Of a DNA stretch of 55,345 nt, positions 34,000 to 44,556 are shown in pieces (positions within the stretch are counted from its first letter, which is position 1; each line of letters starts with the position of its first letter). The translations under genes were made by a program, and so were the position numbers. The notes under the pieces are model-generated. The model was not told the origin of the DNA and did not search any database. It saw nothing but the letters and a program-made list of their open reading frames with translations. This DNA comes from Candidatus Acutalibacter stercorigallinarum (GTDB lineage Bacteria > Bacillota > Clostridia > Oscillospirales > Acutalibacteraceae): the NCBI GenBank assembly GCA_019112625.1, contig DXIW01000023.1:1-55345 (forward strand), given 5' to 3'.

Positions 34000-35160
34000 A
34001 TGGATAACGAGATCAAATTGACCCTGGAAGCCGAGGAGCCCAAAGCCCCCTCCCTCACCCTGGAGGGCGCCCCGGCTTTGACGTTGGACCCCCAACAGCA
34101 GGAGCAGCAGGCCAAGCCCGCGGTTTTGGATGAGACGGTCCTCTCCCCCGAGGAGCAGAAGGTGGTGGACGACTTCGCCGAGAAGATCGACATTACCAAT
34201 TCCACCCTGGTGCTGCAGTACGGCTCCGCCGCCCAGAAGAAGATCGCCGGGTTCTCCGATACCGCCCTGGACAAGGTGCGCACCAAGGACCTGGGAGAGA
34301 TCGGCGACCAGATCTCCGACCTGGTGGTAGAGCTGAAGGGGTTTGACATCGAGGAGGAGGAAAAGAAGGGCATCTTTGGCTGGTTCAAAAACACCGGCAA
34401 CAAGATCACCGCCATGAAGGCCCGGTACGACACCGCCGAGCAGAACGTGGACAAGATCGCCGGGGCCTTGGAAAAGCATCAGGTCCAGCTGATGAAGGAC
34501 GTGGTCATGCTGGATAAGCTCTACGAGATGAACCTCAATTACCACAAAGAGCTGTCCATGTACATCATCGCCGGGAAGAAGAAGCTGAAGGAGGAGCGGG
34601 CCACCACCCTGGTGGAGCTGCAGAACAAGGCCAAGCAGACCAACCTGGCCGAGGACGCCCAGGCCGCCAACGACTTCGCCCAGCTGTGCGACAATTTTGA
34701 GAAGAAGCTCCACGACCTGGAGCTGACCCGGATGGTCTCGGTGCAGATGAGCCCCCAGATCCGCCTGGTACAGAACAACGACAAGCTGATGACCGAAAAG
34801 ATCCAGTCCACCCTGGTGAACACCATCCCCCTGTGGAAGAGCCAGATGGTGCTGGCCCTGGGCCTGGCCCACTCGGAGCAGGCGGTGAAGGCCCAGCGGG
34901 AAGTGTCTGAGATGACCAACGAGCTGCTGCGCAAGAACGCGGAGAAGCTGAAGATGAGCACCATCGAGACCGCCAAGGAGTCGGAGCGGGGCATTGTGGA
35001 CATGGAAACCCTGCGCCAGACCAACCAATCCCTCATCCAGACCCTGGACGAGGTGGTGAAGATCCAGGACGAGGGCCGCCAGAAGCGCCGGGCCGCCGAG
35101 GAGGAGCTGGGCCGCCTGGAGGGCGAGCTGAAACAGAAGCTGCTGGACATCCGCGGCTGA
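34000..35160 (+). CDS. telA: Toxic anion resistance family protein (TelA)
   Basis: A 386-residue soluble, highly helical protein of the TelA/KlaA family, first named for tellurite resistance and linked in Firmicutes to lantibiotic or cell-envelope stress. Typical segments are KDLGEIGDQISDLVVELKG, IFGWFKNTGNKITAMKARYD, LLDIRG at the end and MSPQIRLVQNNDKLMTEKIQ. Its mechanism is not settled. It follows xpaC by 30 bases, with GCGAGAGGATGG upstream. Confidence 0.93.
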   Translation: MDNEIKLTLEAEEPKAPSLTLEGAPALTLDPQQQEQQAKPAVLDETVLSPEEQKVVDDFAEKIDITNSTLVLQYGSAAQKKIAGFSDTALDKVRTKDLGEIGDQISDLVVELKGFDIEEEEKKGIFGWFKNTGNKITAMKARYDTAEQNVDKIAGALEKHQVQLMKDVVMLDKLYEMNLNYHKELSMYIIAGKKKLKEERATTLVELQNKAKQTNLAEDAQAANDFAQLCDNFEKKLHDLELTRMVSVQMSPQIRLVQNNDKLMTEKIQSTLVNTIPLWKSQMVLALGLAHSEQAVKAQREVSEMTNELLRKNAEKLKMSTIETAKESERGIVDMETLRQTNQSLIQTLDEVVKIQDEGRQKRRAAEEELGRLEGELKQKLLDIRG

Positions 35161-35184
35161 AGGCCGGGGAAAGGAGCTTGACCC

Positions 35185-35748
35185 ATGAAAAAATCGAACC
35201 TGGTAGGGGCGCTGGTGATGGCGCTGCTCATCCTCATCGCCCTGCCTTTGGGGGTGCACACCTCCTTTACCCGGCTGCGGGAAGAGGTGGCCTGGGAGTT
35301 TTACGGCGACGACGCCGGGTTTGCCATCTACGACAGCATCGAGACCCGGGAGGACGCGGCCCACAACATGGTCACCATCGCGGAGAAGTACACCAACCAG
35401 TACCCCCAGCTGGTGGACCTGGCCAGCGAGCTGGAGTACTGGGCCAACGCCTCGGAGCGGAGCTACAGCGACACCTACCAGGAGGAGGCCGAGGCCAACC
35501 GGCAGATGGGCGCGGCCGCCCAGGCCCTGTACCAGGAGCTGCGGAGCGTCCAGCTGGAAGAGCGGGACATGATCTACCCCGACCAGCTCATGGCCCAGAT
35601 GGAGTCGGAGCAGGACAAGATCGACCGCTCCAGCTACAACGACAAAGCCCGGGCCTATAACGAAAAGCTGTCCGCCTTCCCCTTCAACCTGCTTCGGGGC
35701 ATCGCCGGGGTGTCCGCCATGGCCACCTTCGACAGCACAGACGGCTGA
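35185..35748 (+). CDS. LemA-like small membrane-anchored protein
   Basis: A 187-residue protein with one N-terminal hydrophobic segment (LVGALVMALLILIALPLGV) that is either an anchor or an uncleaved signal, and an outer helical domain. The helical layout with NMVTIAEKY and YNEKLSAFPFNLLRG recalls the LemA family, where NxxVxxYN-like ends are usual, but the match is weak. LemA and TPM proteins are often encoded together, as here. AAAGGAG is eight bases upstream. Confidence 0.7.
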   Translation: MKKSNLVGALVMALLILIALPLGVHTSFTRLREEVAWEFYGDDAGFAIYDSIETREDAAHNMVTIAEKYTNQYPQLVDLASELEYWANASERSYSDTYQEEAEANRQMGAAAQALYQELRSVQLEERDMIYPDQLMAQMESEQDKIDRSSYNDKARAYNEKLSAFPFNLLRGIAGVSAMATFDSTDG

Positions 35749-35767
35749 CCCGGGAAAGGAGCCCAGG

Positions 35768-36781
35768 ATGAAACCAAGACAGAACTTAGGCAAACTGGCA
35801 TCGCTGCTGCTCACAGCGGTGCTGTTCGTCTTTTTGACCGTGCCGGCCCTGGCCGTGCCCTACGACTTCCACTATGTGTGGGACGGGGCCAACGTGCTCT
35901 CGGCCCAGACGGAGGAGCACATCACCCAGCAAAACGAGAGCCTGTTCCAGGAGACCGGGGCCCAGATCGCCGTGGTGGCGGTGGACTTCCTGGACGGGAA
36001 GGACATCGAGGACTATACCTACGACCTGTTCAACACCTGGGGGGTGGGCTCGACCCAGCGGGACAACGGCTTTCTGCTGGTGATGGCCATCGCCGAGGAG
36101 AACTACTACCTCCAGTCCGGCGCCGGGGTGGACGATGCCTTTGACGGGGCCACCCTCCAGGTGCTGCTGGACGAGTACCTGGAGCCGGATTTCGCCGCCG
36201 AGGACTACGACGCCGGGGCCCTGAAGCTCTTCGACGCCCTGTACCAGGAGGTGGAGCAGTACTACCGGGGCTACACCGACGAGTACACCGGCGGCTTTAC
36301 CAGCGGCTACGATTACGACTATGACTACGACTACGACGACAGCCCCAGCTTTCTGGAGCGGGCGGCCAGCTTCTTCGGGCGCATCATGGGCTACGTGATC
36401 GCCGTGGTGGCGGTGCTGTTCATTGTCATCATCCTCATGGCCATCCTCAGGGGGGGCCGGGGCGGCGGCGGCCGTCCCCCCCGCAGCGGCGGCGGTGGCG
36501 GCGGGTTCTGGTCCGGGATGTTCCTGGGCAGCCTGCTGGGCCGCTCCCGCCACAGGAACGTAGGCGGCTGGCGGACGCCCCCTCCCCCGCCTCCTCCCTC
36601 TCCCCGGCCGCCCCGGGGCGGGTTCGGCGGCTTTGGGGGCTTTGGCGGCTTTGGAGGCCGGTCCGGCGGCGGGTTCAGCCGGGGCGGGCGCTCCGGCGGC
36701 TTCGGCGGGGGCAGGCGCTCCGGCGGCGGGTTCTCGGGCGGCGGCCGCTCCCACGGCGGCGGCGCCGGCCGGCGCCGCTGA
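35768..36781 (+). CDS. TPM domain protein with Gly-rich tail (YgcG-like)
   Basis: A 337-residue secreted or membrane protein. It has a signal peptide (LASLLLTAVLFVFLTVPALA), then a TPM domain: VWDGANVLSAQTEEHI, GAQIAVVAVDFLDG, WGVGSTQRDNGFLLVMAI and the characteristic LEPDF. After a YDYDYDYDYDD acidic-aromatic repeat comes a transmembrane helix (YVIAVVAVLFIVIILMAIL), then a long Gly/Arg/Ser/Phe-rich tail with FGG repeats and a run of prolines. TPM proteins are implicated in photosystem or membrane-protein upkeep in other taxa; role here unknown. GAAAGGAGCC precedes the start. Confidence 0.9.
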   Translation: MKPRQNLGKLASLLLTAVLFVFLTVPALAVPYDFHYVWDGANVLSAQTEEHITQQNESLFQETGAQIAVVAVDFLDGKDIEDYTYDLFNTWGVGSTQRDNGFLLVMAIAEENYYLQSGAGVDDAFDGATLQVLLDEYLEPDFAAEDYDAGALKLFDALYQEVEQYYRGYTDEYTGGFTSGYDYDYDYDYDDSPSFLERAASFFGRIMGYVIAVVAVLFIVIILMAILRGGRGGGGRPPRSGGGGGGFWSGMFLGSLLGRSRHRNVGGWRTPPPPPPPSPRPPRGGFGGFGGFGGFGGRSGGGFSRGGRSGGFGGGRRSGGGFSGGGRSHGGGAGRRR

Positions 36782-36792
36782 GAGGGCAGCCC

Positions 36793-37446
36793 ATGAAACG
36801 CTATGTGCTCTTTGACTTGGACGGCACCGTGGCCGACAACGGGGAGGGCATCTGCAAAAGCGCCCAGTACGCCTTAGACTGGTTCGGCATCCACCACGAG
36901 CCCCTGGAAAACCTCCGGCGGTTCGTGGGGCCGCCCCTGCAGGAGTCCTTCCAGGTGCTGTACGGGTTCTCCCCCGAGGAGGCCAAAGTCGCCGTGGAGA
37001 AATACCGGGAGCGCTACCGGGTAAAAGGGGTGTATGAGAACAAGCTGTACCCCGGCATCCCGGCGCTGCTGGAGGAGCTCTCCCGCCGGGCAGTGGTGTG
37101 CCTGGCTACCTCCAAGCCGGAGGTGTTCTCCCGGAAAATACTGGAGATGGGCGGCGTACTGCCCTGTTTTACCCGGGTGGTGGGGTCTGAGCTGGACGGC
37201 CGCCGCACCGACAAGGCGGAGGTCATCCAGGAGGTGCTGCGCCAGCTGGGGAACCCGGACCGGGCCCAGGCCATTATGGTGGGGGACCGGAAGCACGACA
37301 TCCTGGGGGCCAGGGCCTGCGGGGTGGAGAGCATCGGGGTGGAGTACGGCTTCGCCCCGGAGCGGGAACTGGAAGAGGCCGGTGCGGACCATATCGTCCC
37401 CACGGTAGAGGCGCTGCGCGGGCTGCTGTGGCAGCTGACGGAATGA
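36793..37446 (+). CDS. HAD family hydrolase (phosphoglycolate phosphatase-like)
   Basis: A 217-residue phosphatase with motif I LFDLDGTVADNGEG, motif II LATSKPEVF, the Lys of motif III in RRTDKAEVI and motif IV VGDRKHDILGARACG. The Gph/PpaX-like subfamily. Possible substrates are phosphoglycolate, pyrophosphate or nucleotides. It follows the TPM gene by 11 bases, so it is in the same transcript although not obviously related in function. Confidence 0.92.
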   Translation: MKRYVLFDLDGTVADNGEGICKSAQYALDWFGIHHEPLENLRRFVGPPLQESFQVLYGFSPEEAKVAVEKYRERYRVKGVYENKLYPGIPALLEELSRRAVVCLATSKPEVFSRKILEMGGVLPCFTRVVGSELDGRRTDKAEVIQEVLRQLGNPDRAQAIMVGDRKHDILGARACGVESIGVEYGFAPERELEEAGADHIVPTVEALRGLLWQLTE

Positions 37447-37461
37447 GAGAGGAGACGCGGG

Positions 37462-37989
37462 ATGAGCCAGCGGGTTTTAGTGGTCATCGACATGCAGAAC
37501 GACTTTATCACCGGGAGCCTGGGGACGAAAGAGGCCCAGGCCATCGTAGAGAAGGTGTGCCGGAAAATACAGGACTTTGAGGGGGAGGTGCTCTTCACAT
37601 TGGACACCCACGGCCCCGACTACCTGGAGACCCAGGAGGGGCGGCTCCTGCCGGTGGCCCACTGCATCAAGGGCACCCCGGGCTGGGAGCTGGAGCCCCG
37701 GGTGAGGGCCCTGTGCAGGACCACGCCCATCGAGAAGCCCACCTTTGGCTCCACCGGCCTGGCGGACGTGCTGCAGGCCAAGCACCTCCACGGCGGCGGG
37801 TTGGACGAGGTGGTGTTCGTGGGCCTGTGTACGGACATCTGCGTGGTGTCCAACGCTTTGCTGGTCAAGGCCAGGCTGCCCGAAGTGCCCCTGACCGTAG
37901 ACGCCTCCTGCTGCGCGGGGGTCACCCCGGAGGCCCACCAGCACGCCCTGGCGGTGCTGCGCAGCTGCCTGATCACCGTGGAAGAATAA
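37462..37989 (+). CDS. Isochorismatase family amidase, probable nicotinamidase
   Basis: A 175-residue hydrolase with the catalytic Asp in VVIDMQNDFITGSL, Lys in EKPTFGST and Cys in VFVGLCTDICVVSNAL. The metal-site pattern (TLDTHGPDY; H in VAHCIKGTPGW) fits nicotinamidase, which makes nicotinate for NAD salvage. Short for PncA (about 200). GAGAGGAG precedes the start. Last gene before a strong bidirectional terminator. Confidence 0.88.
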   Translation: MSQRVLVVIDMQNDFITGSLGTKEAQAIVEKVCRKIQDFEGEVLFTLDTHGPDYLETQEGRLLPVAHCIKGTPGWELEPRVRALCRTTPIEKPTFGSTGLADVLQAKHLHGGGLDEVVFVGLCTDICVVSNALLVKARLPEVPLTVDASCCAGVTPEAHQHALAVLRSCLITVEE

Positions 37990-38000
37990 AACAGCACAGC

Positions 38001-38032
38001 AAAAGGCTGCCGCGTTTGCGGCAGCCTTTTTT
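38001..38032. terminator. Bidirectional terminator between the nicotinamidase gene and atpC
   Basis: Perfect stem GGCTGCCGC/GCGGCAGCC with GTTT loop, AAAA on the left and six Ts on the right, between convergent transcripts. Confidence 0.93.
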
Positions 38033-38041
38033 CTGCGGTAT

Positions 38042-38463
38042 TTATCCCTGGAAACCGCCGTGGCGGCCCTTTACCTTCATCCGGGCGGCGGCCCGGGCCA
38101 GGGTGAACTGGGCCATGCGGTACTCCTGGATGCTCCGCTTTTGGAGCATGGCCTCCTTGGCGGCGTCGGCCTCCCGGCGGGCCCGGTTCAGGTCGATCTC
38201 CTCCGGGCGCTCGGCGGAGTCCACCAAAATGAGGACCTCGCCGTTCTCCACCTTCACCAGGCCGGCGGACACGGCGGCCATCTGTTCCGGCTCACCAGGG
38301 AGCTGGTAGCGCATCATCCCAGGGATGATGGCGGTGATCATGTTCCGGTGGTGGGCCATGATGCCGTACATGCCGGTGATGGTGGGCAGCACCAGGGAGA
38401 CGCACTCCCCCTCGTAGAAGGGGCGGTCGGCGGCCAAAAACTGCACGGGGAATGTGGCTGGCA

Positions 38464-38464
<1 letters not shown>
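38042..38464 (-). CDS. atpC: ATP synthase F1 epsilon subunit
   Basis: A 140-residue subunit of the central stalk that couples and regulates rotation. The N-terminal beta-sandwich (PVQFLAADRPFYEGECVSLVLPTITGMYGIMAHH) and a C-terminal helical hairpin (IDLNRARREADAAKEAML) are clear. The start ATG overlaps the atpD stop in TGATG, with GGGAGGGG upstream. Last gene of the atp operon, before the terminator. Confidence 0.95.
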
Positions 38465-40775
<2,311 letters not shown>

Positions 40776-40777
40776 AG

Positions 40778-42550
40778 TTACCCGTTATCCTTTCCCGAGG
40801 CCGCTTCCTGCCCGGCGCTCAAAAAGTCTTTGGCCATCCGCAGGATCTGGTCCTGGTCCTCCTGGGACAGCTTGCCAGACCGGTCGATGCGGCGGCACAG
40901 GTCGGCGGCCTTCTCCTCCATGTGGGCCAAAAAGTCCCGGCGGAACTGGTCCACCTCCTGGACTTTCAGGTCCTGGAGGGTGTGGTGCAGCGCCACCACC
41001 AGCAGGATGACCTGCTCGTGCTGCTTCATGGGGTGGTACTGGGGCTGGCGCAGCAGGCGCATCAGCCCCTGGCCGTAGGCCAGCTGCCGGCGGGTCAGGT
41101 CGTCCAGGTCGCTGGAGAACTGGGTGAACACCTCCATCTCCCGGTACTGGGCCAGGTCCAGACGGATGGCGCCAGCGGCGGTCTTCATGGCCTTGGTCTG
41201 GGCGTCGCCGCCCACACGGGACACGGACAGGCCCACGTTTACGGCGGGGCGCTGGCCGGAGAAGAACAGGTCCTCCTCCAGGAAAATCTGGCCGTCGGTG
41301 ATGGAGATGATGTTGGTGGGGATGTAGGCAGACACGTCGCCGGCCTGGGTCTCCACGATGGGCAGGGCGGTCATGCTGCCGCCGCCCATCTCCTCGGACA
41401 GCCGGGCGGAGCGCTCCAGCAGCCGGGAGTGGAGGTAGAACACGTCCCCGGGGTAGGCCTCGCGGCCGGGAGAGCGCTCCAGCAGGAGGCTCAGGGCCCG
41501 GTAGGCGATGGCGTGCTTGGTCAGGTCGTCGTAGACGATGAGCACGTCCTTGCCCTGGTACATGAAGTATTCGCCGATGGCGCAGCCCGCGTAGGGGGCG
41601 ATGTACTGCATGGTGGCCGCGTCGCTGGCCGAGGCGCTGACCACGATGGAGTAGGACAGGGCGTCGAACTTCTCCAGGGTCTCCACCAGCTCCGCCACGG
41701 AGCTGGCCTTTTGGCCGATGGCCACGTAGATGCAGATGACATCCTTGCCCTTCTGGTTCAGGATGGTGTCCAGGGCGATGGCGGTCTTACCGGTCTGGCG
41801 GTCGCCGATGATGAGCTCCCGCTGGCCACGGCCGATGGGGAACATGGTGTCGATGGCAAGCAAACCGGTCTCCATGGGGGTATCCACGGGCTGGCGGTGG
41901 ATGATGTCCGGGGCCGGGGCCTCGATGGGACGGTACTCCGCGGCCTGAATCTCCCCTTTGCCGTCGATGGGCTCGCCCAGGGCGTTGACCACCCGGCCCA
42001 GGAAGGCCTCCCCCACGGGGACGCCGGCGGTCTTGCCGGTGCGGTGGACGATGCTGCCCTCTACGATCTCCTCGTCGTCGCCGAAGAGCACGCAGCCGAT
42101 CTCATCCCGCTTCAGCTCCTGCACCATGCCCTTTACCCCGGAGGAGAACTGGAGGATCTCCCCGTAGGAGGCGTTTTTCAGGCCGGAGACCGTGGCGATT
42201 TCGTCGCCCACGGCCACCACCTGGCCCACCTCTTCCGGGGTGGCCTCGGGCACCCAGTTTTCCACCGCCTCTTTTACCAGGGGGATGATGGCGTCCCGGC
42301 GGGGGTGCAGCTGGTCCAGCTGGCGCTTAAATTGGCGCAGCCGGCCCTCTAAGGTCCAATCGTAAACATCGGTGCCCACCTGCAGCAGGAAACCGTCGGC
42401 CAGCTGGGGGTCCTCCTCCCACACCAGCTTTACGTCATCCCCGTACTTCCCGGCGATGAACCGCTCCAGGCGCTCCCGGCTGGGGGCGGCGGGGGCGGCG
42501 GCGCTGCGCAGCAGGGCTTTTTTCTCAGTTTTCTTCTTGTTGCTGTCCAT
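40778..42550 (-). CDS. atpA: ATP synthase F1 alpha subunit with fused delta-like N-terminal domain
   Basis: A 590-residue chain, about 85 longer than usual. Residues about 85-585 are a standard alpha subunit: [17 protein letters not shown], Walker [41 protein letters not shown] and [18 protein letters not shown]. Residues about 1-24 are a Lys/Ala-rich linker. Residues about 24-80 read like the C-terminal domain of the delta subunit: a helix [20 protein letters not shown], then G-x-L-L-Q-V-G and D-x-T-L-E-G-R-L-x-x-F, matching the G-V/I-x-x-x-G...D-x-S-V/I-x-G-R-L pattern of AtpH. No separate atpH is present, because atpF overlaps this start by 26 bases. The delta N-terminal helical bundle is absent. 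Confidence 0.93.
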   Translation of the reverse strand: MDSNKKKTEKKALLRSAAAPAAPSRERLERFIAGKYGDDVKLVWEEDPQLADGFLLQVGTDVYDWTLEGRLRQFKRQLDQLHPRRDAIIPLVKEAVENWVPEATPEEVGQVVAVGDEIATVSGLKNASYGEILQFSSGVKGMVQELKRDEIGCVLFGDDEEIVEGSIVHRTGKTAGVPVGEAFLGRVVNALGEPIDGKGEIQAAEYRPIEAPAPDIIHRQPVDTPMETGLLAIDTMFPIGRGQRELIIGDRQTGKTAIALDTILNQKGKDVICIYVAIGQKASSVAELVETLEKFDALSYSIVVSASASDAATMQYIAPYAGCAIGEYFMYQGKDVLIVYDDLTKHAIAYRALSLLLERSPGREAYPGDVFYLHSRLLERSARLSEEMGGGSMTALPIVETQAGDVSAYIPTNIISITDGQIFLEEDLFFSGQRPAVNVGLSVSRVGGDAQTKAMKTAAGAIRLDLAQYREMEVFTQFSSDLDDLTRRQLAYGQGLMRLLRQPQYHPMKQHEQVILLVVALHHTLQDLKVQEVDQFRRDFLAHMEEKAADLCRRIDRSGKLSQEDQDQILRMAKDFLSAGQEAASGKDNG

Positions 42551-43034
42551 CCGGAGCCTCCCTTTCCACCAGATCCAAGAATTGCTCGTAGGGGTCCCCC
42601 TGGCTCTTCAGGGCGATCCGCTCCGCCGCGGTGACCACCAGGCCGGTGAGCTCCTTGGAGGCCTTGGCCAGCATGGCGTCGTGCTCCTGCTGGGTGGCGG
42701 CATGGGCCTGGGCCAGGATGGTGTCGGCCTGCTTTTTCGTCTGGGCCAGCTCCTGCTCCCGCAGCTGGTCCAGCTCCTTCTGGGCCGCCTGCTTCCGCCC
42801 GGCGATCTCCTGGTCGATGTCCGCCAGCTTTTCCTTATAGTCCTGCACCATCTGCCGGGCTTCCTGGCGGTCCTTTTCGGCCTCCTGGGCCATTTGGGCG
42901 TAGTGGTCCTCCCGCTTTTTCATAAAGTCCTTCACCGGCCGGTAGAGCAGGAGGTACAGCCCCCCAGCCAGCAGGACGAAGTTGAACAGGTGCAGCAGAA
43001 TCTGCTGCCAGTCGATATTCAGTGGGATATTCAT
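42525..43034 (-). CDS. atpF: ATP synthase F0 b subunit
   Basis: A 169-residue stator subunit: one N-terminal membrane helix ([20 protein letters not shown]), then [14 protein letters not shown] and a long charged coiled coil, ending in [26 protein letters not shown] and a Gln/Glu tail. Normal length, so no delta domain is fused here. Its last 26 bases overlap the start of atpA, leaving no room for an atpH gene. Confidence 0.94.
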   Translation of the reverse strand: MNIPLNIDWQQILLHLFNFVLLAGGLYLLLYRPVKDFMKKREDHYAQMAQEAEKDRQEARQMVQDYKEKLADIDQEIAGRKQAAQKELDQLREQELAQTKKQADTILAQAHAATQQEHDAMLAKASKELTGLVVTAAERIALKSQGDPYEQFLDLVEREAPDGQQQEEN

Positions 43035-43053
43035 GTTCCTTACCTACCTGCCT

Positions 43054-43431
43054 TTACAAGACGAAGATGACCAGGATGACCACCAGCAGGGCGTAGATAA
43101 TGGCCGTTTCGATAAACACCATGGTCAGCATCAGGGAGGTGCGGATCTTGCTCTCCATCTCAGGCTGGCGGGAGATGCCGTCGGCGGCCTTGCCGCCCAC
43201 CATGCCCATGCCGATGGCGCCGCCGGCAGCGGCCAGGCCGATGGCCATGCCCACGGCCAGGGCCTTGGTCCCGGCAGTGCTGCCGCCGTTGTCGGCGGGG
43301 GCGGCCTCGGTGGTCTGGGCGGTATCCGCAGGGGCGGCGGTGGTGTCGGCGGCGGCCAGGGCGGGCACCGCCAGCAGGGTCATCAGGATGGCGATCACGG
43401 TCAGGATCACGAGAAATCTCACTTTTTTCAT
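43054..43431 (-). CDS. atpE: ATP synthase F0 c subunit with signal-like N-terminal extension
   Basis: A 125-residue proteolipid; c subunits are normally 70-90. Residues 1-27 are a signal-peptide-like helix ending VPALAAA, and 28-53 are an Ala/Thr/Pro/Asp-rich linker. The two canonical helices follow: 55-84 (GMAIGLAAAGGAIGMGMVGG) and 95-125, joined by the polar loop RQPE. The ion-binding carboxylate is Glu108 in FIETAIIYAL. The helix-1 Gln used by Na+-binding rings is Met75 here, which argues for protons, although the Glu-Thr pair keeps one Na+-type feature. GTGAGG lies upstream of the ATG. Confidence 0.92.
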   Translation of the reverse strand: MKKVRFLVILTVIAILMTLLAVPALAAADTTAAPADTAQTTEAAPADNGGSTAGTKALAVGMAIGLAAAGGAIGMGMVGGKAADGISRQPEMESKIRTSLMLTMVFIETAIIYALLVVILVIFVL

Positions 43432-43474
43432 AGGAATTACCTCACGTTTCTTTCTAAAGTTCTATCGTTGCCGC

Positions 43475-44305
43475 TCAGGCGGCCTTGTCACGTTGTTTCG
43501 CGGGCTTCGGCGCCGGGGGCTCGCTCATCTCCCCGTAGAACAGCGCCACCAGCATGGTGAGCACGTAGCTCTGGATCAGGGCGTGGAGCAGGGTGAACAG
43601 CACGGCCACAATCACCGGCAGCACGAAGCTCAGGGAAATGTAGTAGTACACCAGCTCGGTGACCAGCAGGCCGCTGAGCAGGGCGCCGAAGAGACGGAAG
43701 CTCATGGAGATCAGCAGGGAGACCTCTTTTAGGGCCTTGCCGATGCCCCGCACCCCGTTTCCGGCGATGGCCCCGGAGAAGATGACCCCGTAGGACAGCA
43801 CCCCCAGCATAATGGCGGCGTTGATGTCGGACAGGGGGGCCGGCAGGGTGATGGACCGCCCCGTGGTGGTGATGGCCTGGAGGCCGAAGAGCTCGAACAG
43901 GGTGCCGAAAAAGATGTAGGCCCCCGCGGCGAACACGTAGCTGCCCAAAAAGCCGTTGCGCCAGGGGCTGTTGGACTTGGCCAGGCCGTCGAACATCCCC
44001 ACCGCCTGCTCCAGCAGCAGCTGGAGCTTCCCGGGCACGTACTTGAATCTGGGGATGGCGAAGATGCGGATAAGGGCTGCCGCCACCAGCAGCACCGCGG
44101 TGACTACAAAGCCGGAGACCAGCCCCGGGTTTACGGTGCACACGCCGAACAGGCTGATCTGGTTGGACTCGTGGAGCACCGCGTCCCGCATCATTTCCTG
44201 AACGCTCTCCTCCTCCGGGCCGGAGGGCATGGTGAGGAAGCTGGCGATGAGCAGCACCGCTGCCAGGCCCAGCCAGACCACCAGGAAAGCACGTTTTCGT
44301 TTCAT
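43475..44305 (-). CDS. atpB: ATP synthase F0 a subunit
   Basis: A 276-residue membrane subunit forming the ion half-channels. The essential arginine is in SFRLFGALLSGLLV, and the C-terminal helix holds LLHALIQSYVLTMLVALFYG. A short N-terminal membrane helix begins after MKRKRAF. Start at ATG 44305 (a GTG at 44308 is also possible), with GAGGGGG upstream; the frame extends further into a non-coding leader. First gene of the operon. No atpI precedes it. Confidence 0.94.
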   Translation of the reverse strand: MKRKRAFLVVWLGLAAVLLIASFLTMPSGPEEESVQEMMRDAVLHESNQISLFGVCTVNPGLVSGFVVTAVLLVAAALIRIFAIPRFKYVPGKLQLLLEQAVGMFDGLAKSNSPWRNGFLGSYVFAAGAYIFFGTLFELFGLQAITTTGRSITLPAPLSDINAAIMLGVLSYGVIFSGAIAGNGVRGIGKALKEVSLLISMSFRLFGALLSGLLVTELVYYYISLSFVLPVIVAVLFTLLHALIQSYVLTMLVALFYGEMSEPPAPKPAKQRDKAA

Positions 44306-44387
44306 CACGTTGGACACTTCCCCCTCTCGGAAAAAATACCCACCGGGGCATTTCCCAGCAAACCGGGACCCCAGGTTTCTATCGTCT

Positions 44388-44415
44388 ATTGTAGCCAATT
44401 TTCCGCCGTTGGCAA
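44388..44415 (-). promoter_or_regulatory. Promoter of the atp operon
   Basis: Minus strand -35 TTGCCA (44410-44415) and -10 TACAAT (44388-44393), 16 bases apart. The leader to atpB is about 75 bases. Confidence 0.7.
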
Positions 44416-44490
44416 TAGTAGAAACGCCGGTTTTCGGGAAATCCGGTCTAAAAAAAACGTACAACCTGTGGCTATTATTACCTACGGGAA

Positions 44491-44535
44491 ATAAAAGGCC
44501 AGGCGGCAGGGAAGTTTCCTCCCCCGCCGCCTGGC
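44491..44535 (-). terminator. Terminator after the UroD-family gene
   Basis: Minus strand stem GCCAGGCGGC/GCCGCCTGGC (44498-44535), extended inside by GGGGGAGG/TTCCCT pairing, then CTTTTATTT. It separates this gene from the atp promoter. Confidence 0.85.
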
Positions 44536-44556
44536 AGGACGTGCCGGTAAAATGAT

